64,000 bases of DNA from Prauserella rugosa (GTDB lineage: Bacteria > Actinomycetota > Actinomycetes > Mycobacteriales > Pseudonocardiaceae), in the NCBI RefSeq assembly GCF_000719975.1, contig NZ_JOIJ01000005.1, positions 248,001 to 312,000 on the forward strand, given 5' to 3'. The notes below the pieces were generated by a model that did no database searches, was not told the origin of the DNA, and saw only the letters and a program-made list of their open reading frames with translations. Made by a program: the position numbers and the translations under genes. Numbering within the stretch: position 1 is the stretch's first letter; the number at the start of each line of letters is the position of its first letter. Positions 7,660 to 16,511 of the stretch are shown here, piece after piece.

Positions 7660-8673
7660 TCAGAGCATGCGCTTGGCGCCCGAGAACTCCTCGTCCACGT
7701 CCCAGTCCTGCCAGTCGACGATCGACACCGACTCGGCCGCGTTCGGCGCGTGGATCATCTTGCCGTCGCCGATGTACATGCCCACGTGGTGCACGTTGCC
7801 GACACCGCCGGGCTGGGCGAAGAACAGCAGGTCACCCGGCTGCAGGTCGGCGACGTCGACGTCCTGGCCGACCTCGGCCTGCGCGGAGGCGTCCCGGGGG
7901 ATCGACACCCCGTGCGCGCGGTGGATGCTGTAGGTGAAGCCGGAACAGTCGAAGCCGTACGAGGACACGCCCGCCCACAGGTAGCGCAGCCCGAGGAACT
8001 GCTTGCCGGTCTCGACGAGGTCCGCACCGATCGGGGCGGGCGGCTGCCCGCCCTGGTCGTAGACGTCGACCGCGTCCTGGTCGAGCCACGCCGCCGACCC
8101 GTCGGGCAGCGCCACCCGCACCGCGCCCGGCGTCTCGGCGAGCACCGGAAGACGCGTGTTGAAGCTGATCTCCGACAGTGGGCGCGCGCCCGTCGGCGAG
8201 CCCGTCAGCCACGTCCGGTCGTCGGTGACCTGCGCCCACGGCCGGGTGTCGGTCAGCGTGTCGAACCGGTCGCTCTCCACGAGCTGCTCCACCGGAACCC
8301 AGCCCGGGTAGCCGCGGTCGTCGCGGGGAGTGTCCTGCTCGGCGACCACGACGTGCGCCCAGTCGCCGGAGACCTCGGTGACCTCGACCTCGGATCCGAG
8401 GACGGCCTGCGTCTCGAGCTTGCCGGTCAGCCAACGCCGCGGCTCGGTGTCGGCCAGGTTGCGGTTCCACCGGTCGAGGTCGACCGGGTTCGTCAGCGCC
8501 GGTGCGTCGATCGGCCGGTCCAGTCCGGGCTCGACCCACAGGGTCGCCGCGGTGACGTCGACGAACGCGTGGTCGCCCGGCTCGAGGCCGTCGGGAGCCG
8601 CGGTCGCGGTCCCCGCACTCGCGCACAGCAGCGCGGCGCCGAGCAGGGCCACGGTCGTTCTGCGGAGCGTCAT
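7660..8673 (-). CDS. Secreted NlpC/P60 peptidoglycan endopeptidase
   Basis: A 337-residue exported enzyme predicted to cut peptide stems in peptidoglycan, typically the gamma-D-Glu to diamino-acid bond. A signal peptide (about residues 1-27) is followed by SH3-like segments (about 35-215) and a C-terminal NlpC/P60 domain with C243 (DCSGF), a histidine in VHHVGMYIG (295/296) and H308 (IHAP). Its ATG overlaps the stop of the dipeptide-epimerase gene by four bases (ATGA), and GGAG lies upstream. The coupling to an L-Ala-D/L-Glu epimerase supports a role in releasing murein peptides for reuse. The enzyme class is secure; the bond specificity is inferred. Confidence 0.9.
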   Translation of the reverse strand: MTLRRTTVALLGAALLCASAGTATAAPDGLEPGDHAFVDVTAATLWVEPGLDRPIDAPALTNPVDLDRWNRNLADTEPRRWLTGKLETQAVLGSEVEVTEVSGDWAHVVVAEQDTPRDDRGYPGWVPVEQLVESDRFDTLTDTRPWAQVTDDRTWLTGSPTGARPLSEISFNTRLPVLAETPGAVRVALPDGSAAWLDQDAVDVYDQGGQPPAPIGADLVETGKQFLGLRYLWAGVSSYGFDCSGFTYSIHRAHGVSIPRDASAQAEVGQDVDVADLQPGDLLFFAQPGGVGNVHHVGMYIGDGKMIHAPNAAESVSIVDWQDWDVDEEFSGAKRML

Positions 8674-9770
8674 TCGTGTTCTCCTTTCACCCAGGGAGCA
8701 AAACCGATGCCGGGGCCGCGATGCAGCTGCATGTCGGCGCCGTGGAGGGTGTAGCCGCCGGTCAGGTGGGGGTCGTCGATCCACTCGGCCGAATCGAGAT
8801 CGACGAGCGTCACCGCGGGGTGCGCGGCGGCGACGTGAGCCGCCGCCGCGATGGAGATCCGCGGCTCCATCATCGCGCCGACCATGCAGTCCATCCCCGC
8901 TGCTCGGGCGATGTCGGCGACGGCCATCGCCGGTCCGATGCCGCCGCACTTGGCGAGCTTGATGTTGAGCAGGTCGGCGGCCCGACGCTGCACGATCTCC
9001 AACGCGCTGCGGGGAGTGGACACCGATTCGTCGGCCATCACCGGCACGTCGACGGCAGCCGTCACGGCGGCCATGCCCAGCAGGTCGTGCTTGGCGACGG
9101 GCTGTTCCACGAGCTCCAACGGGATCCCGGCGTCCTCGATCGCCCTGATGACGCGGACCGCCGACTTCACGTCCCAGCCCTGGTTGGCGTCGAGGCGGAA
9201 CCGCACGTCCGGCGCCGCCTCCCGCACCACCCGCAGTCGCTCGAGGTCGGCGCGCCAGTCGTTGCCGAGCTTGATCTTGAGGACGTCGAAGCCGTCGGCC
9301 ACCGCGTCGGCGGCCGCCTTCGCCATCCGGTCCGGGGTGTCGAGGCTGACCGTCATGTCGGTGCGCAGCACGGTCTCGGCGCTGCCACCGAGGGCTTCGG
9401 CCAGGGGGACGCCGAGTGCGGTGGCCCAGGCGTCGTGGAGCGCGACGTTCGCCGCGGCCTTCGCGGCGGCATTGCCCACGCACGAGTCGGCGATCGCGTC
9501 CTCGTGGTCGCGCAGCCCGTGCAGCTCGCCCGCCGGCGCGGTGAGCGCCTGCTTCACCGGGCCGGCGAGAACCGCAAGCACCGACTCGACCGATTCGCCC
9601 GTGACGCCGAAGGATTCGCCGGCCGAACCGTGTCCGACCGTGCCGTCGGCCAACTCGATCTCCACCAGGACGCCCAGCATGGTGTCGACACGTCGACGGG
9701 CCGTGATGAACGGGCGGGCCAGCGGGGCCGAGTAGCGCCGCGCCCGCAGGTCCATGACAGCGGCCGGCAC
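8670..9770 (-). CDS. Dipeptide epimerase (L-Ala-D/L-Glu type), enolase superfamily
   Basis: A 366-residue cytoplasmic enzyme of the muconate-lactonizing subgroup. The acid/base lysine is in LKIKLGND, metal ligands are in RLDANQ, LVEQP and MADESV, and the second lysine is in LNIKLAKCGG. Such enzymes convert L-Ala-D-Glu from recycled peptidoglycan into L-Ala-L-Glu, which ordinary peptidases can cut. The GTG start is one base after the stop of the DUF819 gene (TGACGTG); an internal ATG at 9755 is a weaker option. The stop overlaps the start of the NlpC/P60 gene. Specificity for Ala-Glu is inferred from family and context. Confidence 0.85.
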   Translation of the reverse strand: MPAAVMDLRARRYSAPLARPFITARRRVDTMLGVLVEIELADGTVGHGSAGESFGVTGESVESVLAVLAGPVKQALTAPAGELHGLRDHEDAIADSCVGNAAAKAAANVALHDAWATALGVPLAEALGGSAETVLRTDMTVSLDTPDRMAKAAADAVADGFDVLKIKLGNDWRADLERLRVVREAAPDVRFRLDANQGWDVKSAVRVIRAIEDAGIPLELVEQPVAKHDLLGMAAVTAAVDVPVMADESVSTPRSALEIVQRRAADLLNIKLAKCGGIGPAMAVADIARAAGMDCMVGAMMEPRISIAAAAHVAAAHPAVTLVDLDSAEWIDDPHLTGGYTLHGADMQLHRGPGIGFAPWVKGEHE

Positions 9771-9771
9771 G

Positions 9772-10917
9772 TCAGATCACCCCCAGGACGTTCACGGTCG
9801 CCAGGCCGATGAACGTGCCGGAGAACGCACCGATGAGGGCGAACAGCACACCCACGGGCACCATCTGCCGGTGGAAGGCGCTCGCGACGACGGGAGCCGA
9901 CGCCATGCCGCCGAGGTTGGCGGTGCTGGCGACGGCGAGGTTCGACAGCTCGACCTTCGCCAGCTTGGCGTACACCGCCAGCACCGCCGCGTGCACGACG
10001 AGTACGACGATTCCGATCAGCAGGTACAGCGGCGCTTCGGCCAGCGAGGAGAAGTCCGAACCGGAGGCGATGATGCCGACGATGACGTACAGCATCACCA
10101 TCGCGAGTTCCGACGATCCCGCGGTGCGGCCGAACCGGGTGGAGGCGATGACGAGTCCGAGCACGCTGACGATGAGGATCGTCCACGTCGTACCCGTGAC
10201 GACGTCGCCGAGTTCGGGCAGCAGACCGCCGACCCACGTGGCGACGGCCGAGGTGAGCAGGCTGAAGCCGATCAACGTCATCAGCGACGTCAGGTCGATC
10301 TGCCGTTCGTGCTCCTCGACGGCGTGCTCGTCGAAGGCGACGGTCCTTGCCTTCGTCCAGCGGTTGAACCGTTCGGCGAAGCCGACCGAGCCGAACATCA
10401 GCAGCAGCCACACCGAGTACAGCACCGTGTCGACGATGAGCACGTAGCCGACCAGCGACTGCGGCGCATCCACAATGGACTGGACGGCGACGAGGTTCGC
10501 CGACCCTCCGGTCCACGACGCGGCGAGTGCGCCCAGTGCCTTGTAGGCCTCGGAGTCCAGCGCCGCCTGGAACACGGCGAACGCCACGACGAAACCGAGC
10601 GCGATGCTCAGCGCGGCGACGACGAACGTGAGCAGCAGTTTCGGGCCGAGCTTGATGATCTTGCGCAGATCGCACTTGAACAGCAGCAGCAGAATCATCG
10701 CGGGCAGGAGCGCGTCCTGGACTGCGCCGCCGGTGGTCTCGATCGACTCCGACTCGCCGAACACGCCCACCGTGTTCAGCAGTGCCGCGCCCAGGTACAG
10801 GAGCACGAATCCGGGTACGTACTTGAGCCATCGGTACTGCCTGCGCTGGGTGACCCAGACGATGACCGCGGCCAGGCCGAGCAGTACACCGAGGTAGAGG
10901 AATCCGTCCGTAATCAT
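9772..10917 (-). CDS. DUF819 family membrane transporter
   Basis: A 381-residue protein with ten or more predicted membrane helices (for example FLYLGVLLGLAAVIVWV near the N-terminus and AVLAVYAKLAKVELSN near the end), of the DUF819/YjcL-like family. No substrate is firmly known for the family. As the first gene of a tightly coupled set with a dipeptide epimerase and a secreted murein peptidase, it is a good candidate importer of cell-wall dipeptides. The ATG start has only a distant GGAAAGGA upstream, and a strong hairpin lies just ahead of the gene. Confidence 0.75.
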   Translation of the reverse strand: MITDGFLYLGVLLGLAAVIVWVTQRRQYRWLKYVPGFVLLYLGAALLNTVGVFGESESIETTGGAVQDALLPAMILLLLFKCDLRKIIKLGPKLLLTFVVAALSIALGFVVAFAVFQAALDSEAYKALGALAASWTGGSANLVAVQSIVDAPQSLVGYVLIVDTVLYSVWLLLMFGSVGFAERFNRWTKARTVAFDEHAVEEHERQIDLTSLMTLIGFSLLTSAVATWVGGLLPELGDVVTGTTWTILIVSVLGLVIASTRFGRTAGSSELAMVMLYVIVGIIASGSDFSSLAEAPLYLLIGIVVLVVHAAVLAVYAKLAKVELSNLAVASTANLGGMASAPVVASAFHRQMVPVGVLFALIGAFSGTFIGLATVNVLGVI

Positions 10918-10952
10918 CGTCGCGCCGTCGTCGTCCTTTCCATGTCACACAC

Positions 10953-11004
10953 AAAAAAAGTCGGAAACACGTGCGGCCATTGCTGGTCGCATGTGTTTCC
11001 GACT
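10953..11004 (-). terminator. Intrinsic terminator, possible attenuator before the DUF819 operon
   Basis: Read on the minus strand, AGTCGGAAACAC pairs with GTGTTTCCGACT, the stem continues inward with mismatches, and it ends in a run of seven T. It is one of the few textbook Rho-independent terminators in the window. It lies 50 bp after the DUF3870 gene and only about 36 bp before the DUF819 start, leaving little room for another promoter downstream, so it could also act as an attenuator. Confidence 0.8.
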
Positions 11005-11053
11005 GGGTCCGGCCCGGTCAAGGGCCAGGCAATCGCTGGGTGCTACGGAGTGG

Positions 11054-11374
11054 TCAGCCCGCGGCGAGTCCGACGGCGCTGCGGTACTTGGTCGCTGCGT
11101 GGTGGAACGCCGCGATCAACGCCCGCTGCGACGAACCGTGGTACCGCGCAGCGATCCGCTCCGTGAGCAGACCTTCGTCCGTGATGCGCTCTTCGGCGAA
11201 CAAGCTCCTGACGAACCGGTTCGTCAGTGCCAACGTCGCCGAGCACTCGGCATCAAGGATTCGGTGGGTGTCCGGCTCGATCTCGAAGGCGATGAAGAAC
11301 AACCCGTACTGGCTGGTGATCGGATTGTTCGAGGGAGCTTTGGCCTCGCCCGTGACGAAGACCGATGAGGACAT
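11054..11374 (-). CDS. DUF3870 domain protein
   Basis: A 106-residue soluble protein matching the small DUF3870 family: an N-terminal beta strand region (SSSVFVTGEAKAP), a middle block with FIAFEIEP and ILDAECSATLALTNRFVRSL, and a helical C-terminus. The function of the family is unknown. It lies upstream of, and in the same direction as, the DUF819-epimerase-peptidase operon, separated by a strong terminator hairpin, so co-expression would require read-through. Confidence 0.7.
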   Translation of the reverse strand: MSSSVFVTGEAKAPSNNPITSQYGLFFIAFEIEPDTHRILDAECSATLALTNRFVRSLFAEERITDEGLLTERIAARYHGSSQRALIAAFHHAATKYRSAVGLAAG

Positions 11375-11518
11375 GGCGAGACATTAAGACAGGGCCGCGG
11401 GTTCCCGGTAGCCCCTTCAGGTACCGCCGGGCAGACGTTATCCAACCGTCACCTGCCCCCGCAGGCACGTGATCACGCACCGTGCGCGCAGGAGTTGGCT
11501 CGGGATGTCGTCGAGGGA

Positions 11519-11557
11519 GGCCGGGTCGGAAGTGCCGAAGTCACTCCCGACCCGGCC
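11519..11557 (-). terminator. Terminator after the thiolase gene
   Basis: GGCCGGGTCGG (11519-11529) pairs with CCGACCCGGCC (11547-11557), and AGTG/CACT extends the stem toward the loop. It begins 17 bp after the thiolase stop on the minus strand. Confidence 0.7.
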
Positions 11558-11573
11558 GCGAACCGTGGAGACG

Positions 11574-12794
11574 TCAGCTGAGGCGTTCGAGGACCATGGC
11601 CATGCCCTGACCGCCGCCGACGCACATGGTCTCGAGGCCGAACTGCTTGTCGTGGTGCTGCAGCGAGTTGATGAGCGTCGAGGTGATGCGGGCGCCGGTC
11701 ATGCCGAACGGGTGGCCGACGGCGATGGCACCACCGTTGACGTTCAGCTTGTCGAGGTCGATGCCCAGGTCGCGGTAGGACGGGATCACCTGCGCGGCGA
11801 ACGCCTCGTTGATCTCGACGAGGTCGATGTCGCCGATGGACATGCCCGCGCGCGCGAGTGCCTGCTGCGAGGCCTCGACGGGGCCGTAGCCCATGATCTC
11901 CGGCGAAAGGCCGGACACACCGGTCGAGACCACGCGTGCCAGCGGCGTGATGCCGAGCTGCTTCGCCTTGGTGTCGCTCATGATCACCAGTGCGGCGGCG
12001 CCGTCGTTGAGCGGGCAGCAGTTGGCGGCCGTGACCCGGCCGTCGGGGCGGAACACCGGCTTCAGTCCGGACACGCCCTCGAGGGTCACGCCCGCGCGGG
12101 GGCCGTCGTCGGAGTCGACGACGGTGCCGTCGGGCAGCGTCACCGGCGTGATGTCCTTGGCCCAGAACCCGTCGGCGATGGCCTTCTCGGCGAGGTTCTG
12201 CGAGCGCACGCCGAACTCGTCCATCTCCTCGCGGCTGACGCCCTTGACTCGTGCCAGGTTCTCGGCGGTCTGGCCCATGGCGATGTAGACGTCGGGCAGC
12301 TGGCCGTTCTCGCGCGGGTCGGTCCAGCTGTCGGTCTCCTTCTCCGCGGTCGCGGCGGTGCGCGCCTCGGCGTCGGTGAACAGCGGGTTGTGCGTGTCCG
12401 GCAGCGAGTCGGAGTTGCCCTTGGCGAACCGCGAGACGGTCTCGACGCCCGCCGAGATGAAGACGTCGCCCTCGCCGGCCTTGATGGCGTGCATGGCCAT
12501 GCGGGTGGTCTGCAGGCTGGAGGAGCAGTAGCGGGTGATGGTGCATCCGGGCAGATGGTCGTAGCCGAGCAGGGTCGCGACCACGCGGCCCATGTTGAAC
12601 CCCGACTCGCCGCCCGGCAGACCGCAGCCGAGCATCAGGTCGTCGATGTCGGCGGGGTCGAGCTGGGGCACCTTGTCGAGTGCGGCCCGCACCATCGCCG
12701 CGGTGAGGTCGTCGGGCCGCATGTCCACCAGCGAGCCCTTGCCGGCCCTGCCGATGGGGGACCGGGCGGCGGAGACGATCACGGCTTCGGGCAT
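11574..12794 (-). CDS. fadA: Acetyl-CoA acetyltransferase / 3-ketoacyl-CoA thiolase
   Basis: A 406-residue thiolase of fatty-acid or ketone metabolism. The nucleophilic cysteine is in [10 protein letters not shown], followed by the NEAFA block, the histidine in [11 protein letters not shown], and the second cysteine in MCVGGGQGM. The length is typical. The ATG at 12794 has GAAGGAG 8 bases upstream, so the open frame further upstream is not coding. The position upstream of cbs-pra-metB matches that of fadA3 (Rv1074c) in M. tuberculosis, as I recall it. Chain-length preference cannot be told from the sequence. Confidence 0.9.
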   Translation of the reverse strand: MPEAVIVSAARSPIGRAGKGSLVDMRPDDLTAAMVRAALDKVPQLDPADIDDLMLGCGLPGGESGFNMGRVVATLLGYDHLPGCTITRYCSSSLQTTRMAMHAIKAGEGDVFISAGVETVSRFAKGNSDSLPDTHNPLFTDAEARTAATAEKETDSWTDPRENGQLPDVYIAMGQTAENLARVKGVSREEMDEFGVRSQNLAEKAIADGFWAKDITPVTLPDGTVVDSDDGPRAGVTLEGVSGLKPVFRPDGRVTAANCCPLNDGAAALVIMSDTKAKQLGITPLARVVSTGVSGLSPEIMGYGPVEASQQALARAGMSIGDIDLVEINEAFAAQVIPSYRDLGIDLDKLNVNGGAIAVGHPFGMTGARITSTLINSLQHHDKQFGLETMCVGGGQGMAMVLERLS

Positions 12795-13013
12795 GGCGGA
12801 CACTCCTTCGGATCGACCTAAGCGGATGCTCATGCACATCCTGCCTCGCCGAGGGGCCCCTGGCCAGCGGTGCCGAGGCACATCACGTCACCGGCACCCA
12901 CAGGCAGCGCCGTGGTGATGCGCAGCGCCGGTGGGGGCGGCGCCGGTGGGGGCGGGGCCGGGACGACGGGCGGCGCGGGAAACCGGTACGGCCCCGCGCC
13001 ACCCGTCGCCGGG

Positions 13014-14894
13014 TCAGCCCGCCGGGGTGATGCGGCCGTCGCCGCCCTCGGGGTACTGCTCAGCGGTGATCCGGCCGTCCAGGCCGTCGGTGAGGTAGCC
13101 CTCCACGGCCTGCTGGTAGGTGGTCTCGACGGAGGTGAAGTCGAGGTCACCGAAGGGGTAGCCGTCGCCGCCACGGGCGGAGAAGTCGTTCGTGGCGACG
13201 GACACGGGGGCGCCTTCCACGACCTCGCCGTCGGAGACGATCGTCGTGCCGTCCTCGAGCGTGACGTCCTGCACGCGTTCGCCCGGCTCGATGATCTCGC
13301 CGGTGTTCTCGTCGACGACCTGCGCCTTCGCGTTCTCGTCGTAGGTGAAGCTCAGGCCGGCGACCTGCATGAACGCACCCGACGCGCTGGGCAGGGCGGC
13401 CACGCCGCGTTCGAGCAGCTGGCGCAGCGTCTCCCTCGGCACCTCGGGCACCACCGCCACGAAGTTCGAGAACGGTGCCACCTCGTAGGTGTTCAGTGCG
13501 CTGACGTCGCCTGCGGGCAACGTGGAGTCGTTGCGGATGCCGCCGCCGTTCTGAATGCCCACCTGCGGTGCCGCGACGCCGAACTCCTCCGCCTTCTGCC
13601 TGCCCGCCCAGAGCAGGCCGTCGGCGACGAGGTTGCCCAGGTTCGTCTCCCTGGAGCGGACGTTGTTGCGGACCCCGTCCAGCGGCACCTCGCTGGTGGC
13701 GACCGTCGTGGTCGACAGTTCCTCCAGGTGCTGCGCCACCGGCTCCTCGACCTCGGCGCGGATCTTCTCGTCCCCGTGCACGGCGTCCGGCCCGACACCC
13801 GACACGCGCACCGGCCCGGTCTCGTCCTCGTCGACACCGATGACGTCACCGCGCCAGTTGAAGTTGAGCACCAGCCTGCCGACGTACTTGTAGTCGCCGG
13901 TGGTGGTGACGACCGGGACGCGCTTGCCGTCGGCGTCGTCGGCGTACAGCGGGAAGTCCCGCTCGGCCTCGTCGCCGGGAATCAACCGGTCGTGCTCGCC
14001 GGCGAGGATCTCCCCTCCGCCGGCACCGACGACCGCGTCGACGCCCTTGAGCTGGGGAACGAGCTCGAGCTCGTTGTCGATGTCCTGCAGGTGCGACACG
14101 AGCAACACCTTGTTGATCCCGCGGTCGGCGTAGTCCTCGGCGAGCGCGTTGGTCAGCTTCGCCATCTCGGGGTCGACCTCGACCTCGCGCGGACTCGACA
14201 GGGACGGCAGCTCGGGCGTCGTCAGGCCGATCAGGCCGATGCGCTGGCCGTGGGTGCGCAGCACCTTGCTCTTGACGATCGTGCCGTCCTCGGCGTGCGC
14301 GGCCAGCGACGGTTCACCGGAGACGTCGACGTTGGTGCTCACGTGGTCGAGCGAACCGTCGAACTCCGAGATGAAGTCGGCGAACACCTCGGGACCGAAG
14401 TCGAACTCGTGGTTGCCGATCGTCGTGGCGTCGAAGCCGATGCCCTCGACGGCGCGGGCGTCGTAGAACGGCGCGCCCTCCTCCTGGCTGGCCGAGAACT
14501 CCGGGCCGGCGAGGAAGTTGTCGCCGCCGGACAGCGACACCTCACCGCGCCACAACGCCTGGCCGCGCGACGGCCAGCCGGTGACGGCCTCCTTGCGCAG
14601 GTTGTCCATCACGGTCGCCATGCGGGACGCGCTGCCGTACGGGTACTGGCCTCCGTCGACGATCTCGCCCTCGTCGGTGCCGTCGCCGTCGGTGCCCAGC
14701 AGTGCCGACTCGAGGTCGTTGCTGAACAGCACGTTGAGGGTGAACGTGGGGACGTCGTCGATCAGACCGGCGCGCGGGCTCGGTGCGGCGCCCGCGACGC
14801 CGCCGGACACCAGCAGGGCTCCGGTCAGCGCGGTCGCGGTGGCCGCCTGCGCGGCCCTGGCACTGCGGCGCGACCGTCTCGGCAAGGCTTTCAC
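13014..14894 (-). CDS. Secreted bifunctional metallophosphatase / 5'-nucleotidase
   Basis: A 626-residue exported enzyme of the UshA/5'-nucleotidase family that strips phosphate from extracellular nucleotides. A signal peptide (about residues 1-40) is followed by a metallophosphatase domain with FSNDLES, TIGNHEFDFGPE and VLLVSHLQD, and a C-terminal nucleotide-binding domain with IQNGGGIRND and YEVAPFSN. In the first metal motif the usual histidine of NDxH is replaced (NDLE), which may alter metal site one. The GTG start is chosen for GAGGAG 7 bases upstream and the signal peptide that follows. No cell-wall anchor is seen. It is divergent from cbs. Confidence 0.87.
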   Translation of the reverse strand: MKALPRRSRRSARAAQAATATALTGALLVSGGVAGAAPSPRAGLIDDVPTFTLNVLFSNDLESALLGTDGDGTDEGEIVDGGQYPYGSASRMATVMDNLRKEAVTGWPSRGQALWRGEVSLSGGDNFLAGPEFSASQEEGAPFYDARAVEGIGFDATTIGNHEFDFGPEVFADFISEFDGSLDHVSTNVDVSGEPSLAAHAEDGTIVKSKVLRTHGQRIGLIGLTTPELPSLSSPREVEVDPEMAKLTNALAEDYADRGINKVLLVSHLQDIDNELELVPQLKGVDAVVGAGGGEILAGEHDRLIPGDEAERDFPLYADDADGKRVPVVTTTGDYKYVGRLVLNFNWRGDVIGVDEDETGPVRVSGVGPDAVHGDEKIRAEVEEPVAQHLEELSTTTVATSEVPLDGVRNNVRSRETNLGNLVADGLLWAGRQKAEEFGVAAPQVGIQNGGGIRNDSTLPAGDVSALNTYEVAPFSNFVAVVPEVPRETLRQLLERGVAALPSASGAFMQVAGLSFTYDENAKAQVVDENTGEIIEPGERVQDVTLEDGTTIVSDGEVVEGAPVSVATNDFSARGGDGYPFGDLDFTSVETTYQQAVEGYLTDGLDGRITAEQYPEGGDGRITPAG

Positions 14895-15019
14895 GGCGGG
14901 GACTCCTCGAGATTCACATAGTGGTCGAAAACGACTCGAGCCAATCACAGTGGTCCTTTTCGGACAATGAAATCCCGACGAACGATGTGGAACAGGTGCT
15001 CGCTGGCTACTCTGACGGC

Positions 15020-16393
15020 ATGGAATTCGCCGAACACGTCATCGACCTCGTGGGCAACACCCCGTTGGTCAAGTTGAACTCCGTGACCGACGGAGCAGGC
15101 CCGCTGGTGCTCGCCAAGGTCGAGTACGTCAACCCCGGCGGCAGCGTGAAGGACCGGATCGCGCTGCGCATGGTGGAGGCCGCGGAGGAATCCGGTGAGC
15201 TCAAGCCGGGCGGCACGATCGTGGAGCCCACGTCCGGCAACACCGGGATCGGGCTCGCGATGGTCGCGCAGCGCAAGGGCTACCAGTGCGTGTTCGTCTG
15301 CCCGGACAAGGTCAGCGAGGACAAGCGCAACGTGCTCGAGGCCTACGGCGCGCGCGTGGTCGTCTGCCCGACCGCCGTGCCGCCCGAGCACCCCGAGTCG
15401 TACTACAGCGTCTCCGACCGGCTCGTCACCGAGATCGACGGCGCATGGAAGCCCAACCAGTACGCCAACCCCCACAACCCGGAGAGCCACTACCACTCGA
15501 CGGGCCCCGAACTGTGGCGTCAGACCGAGGGGCGCATCACCCACTTCGTGGCGGGGGTGGGCACCGGCGGGACGATCTCCGGCACGGGCCGCTACCTCAA
15601 AGAGATCTCCGAGGGCCGGGTCAAGGTGGTCGGCGCCGACCCGGAGGGTTCGGTCTACTCGGGCGGCAGCGGACGTCCCTACCTTGTCGAGGGCGTCGGT
15701 GAGGACTTCTGGCCCGAGACCTACGACCGCGACATCGCCGACGAGATCATCGACGTCTCCGACGCCGACTCGTTCATCATGACGCGCAGGCTGGCCGCCG
15801 AGGAGGGCCTGCTCGTGGGCGGCTCGTGCGGCATGGCCGTGGCCGCCGCGGTGCGGCTCGCCGAGCGGTGCGACCCCGACGACGTCATCGTCGTGCTGCT
15901 GCCCGACGGGGGTCGCGGCTACCTCGGCAAGGTGTTCAACGACTCGTGGATGGCCTCGTACGGGTTCCTTCCCCCGGACTCGACCGACGCGACCGTCGGC
16001 GACGTGCTGCGCCGCAAGGACGGCACCCTTCCCGACCTCGTGCACACCCACCCGCACGAGACGGTCGCCGAGGCCGTGGCGATCATGCGCGAGTTCGGCG
16101 TCAGCCAGATGCCGGTCGTCAGCGCCGAACCGCCCGTGATGGCCGCGGAGGTCGTCGGCGCGGTCAACGAACGCGACCTGCTGGACAAGCTGTTCGGTGG
16201 CAAGGTGGCGTTGGCCGACATGCTGCAGGACCACATGTCGGCGCCGCTTCCCACGATCGGCGCGGGCATGTCCATCACGGCCGCCATCGAGGCGCTGACC
16301 TCGGCCGATGGTGCTCTGGTGTTGGAAGGTGGCAAGCCGGCGGGCGTGGTCACGCGGCAGGACCTGCTGGCGTTCATCTCGGGCCGGGAATGA
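15020..16393 (+). CDS. cbs: Cystathionine beta-synthase
   Basis: A 457-residue PLP enzyme that joins serine and homocysteine to cystathionine, the first step of reverse transsulfuration. The PLP lysine is K44 (GGSVKDR), the substrate loop is EPTSGNTGIG, and the phosphate-binding loop is GVGTGGTISG. Residues about 335-457 hold two CBS modules. With metB about 1.8 kb downstream it allows exchange of sulfur between methionine and cysteine. The ATG at 15020 has no ribosome site, but TACTCT (15008-15013) lies 6 bp upstream, consistent with a leaderless transcript. The gene order cbs-pra-metB is the same as I recall for Rv1077-Rv1079. Confidence 0.94.
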   Translation: MEFAEHVIDLVGNTPLVKLNSVTDGAGPLVLAKVEYVNPGGSVKDRIALRMVEAAEESGELKPGGTIVEPTSGNTGIGLAMVAQRKGYQCVFVCPDKVSEDKRNVLEAYGARVVVCPTAVPPEHPESYYSVSDRLVTEIDGAWKPNQYANPHNPESHYHSTGPELWRQTEGRITHFVAGVGTGGTISGTGRYLKEISEGRVKVVGADPEGSVYSGGSGRPYLVEGVGEDFWPETYDRDIADEIIDVSDADSFIMTRRLAAEEGLLVGGSCGMAVAAAVRLAERCDPDDVIVVLLPDGGRGYLGKVFNDSWMASYGFLPPDSTDATVGDVLRRKDGTLPDLVHTHPHETVAEAVAIMREFGVSQMPVVSAEPPVMAAEVVGAVNERDLLDKLFGGKVALADMLQDHMSAPLPTIGAGMSITAAIEALTSADGALVLEGGKPAGVVTRQDLLAFISGRE

Positions 16394-16511
16394 CCGCGCA
16401 CCACTGTGGCGCACCGCTGGCCGGGGCGTTCCCATCCACGACGGGCCGCATCCGCTAGCGTGTGCGCGAGCTAGAGACAAGAAGGTCCTCGTCAAGGGGG
16501 TTCAAGCCCAC

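Noticed and set aside
12925..12954. Two tandem GCGCCGGTGGGGGCG copies between thiolase and nucleotidase genes
   Set aside because: Only two copies in a G-rich spacer with no gene or pairing; probably slippage.
12870..14921. 683-codon plus-strand frame opposite the 5'-nucleotidase
   Set aside because: Low-complexity translation typical of antisense frames in GC-rich genes; the minus-strand product has a signal peptide and clear motifs.
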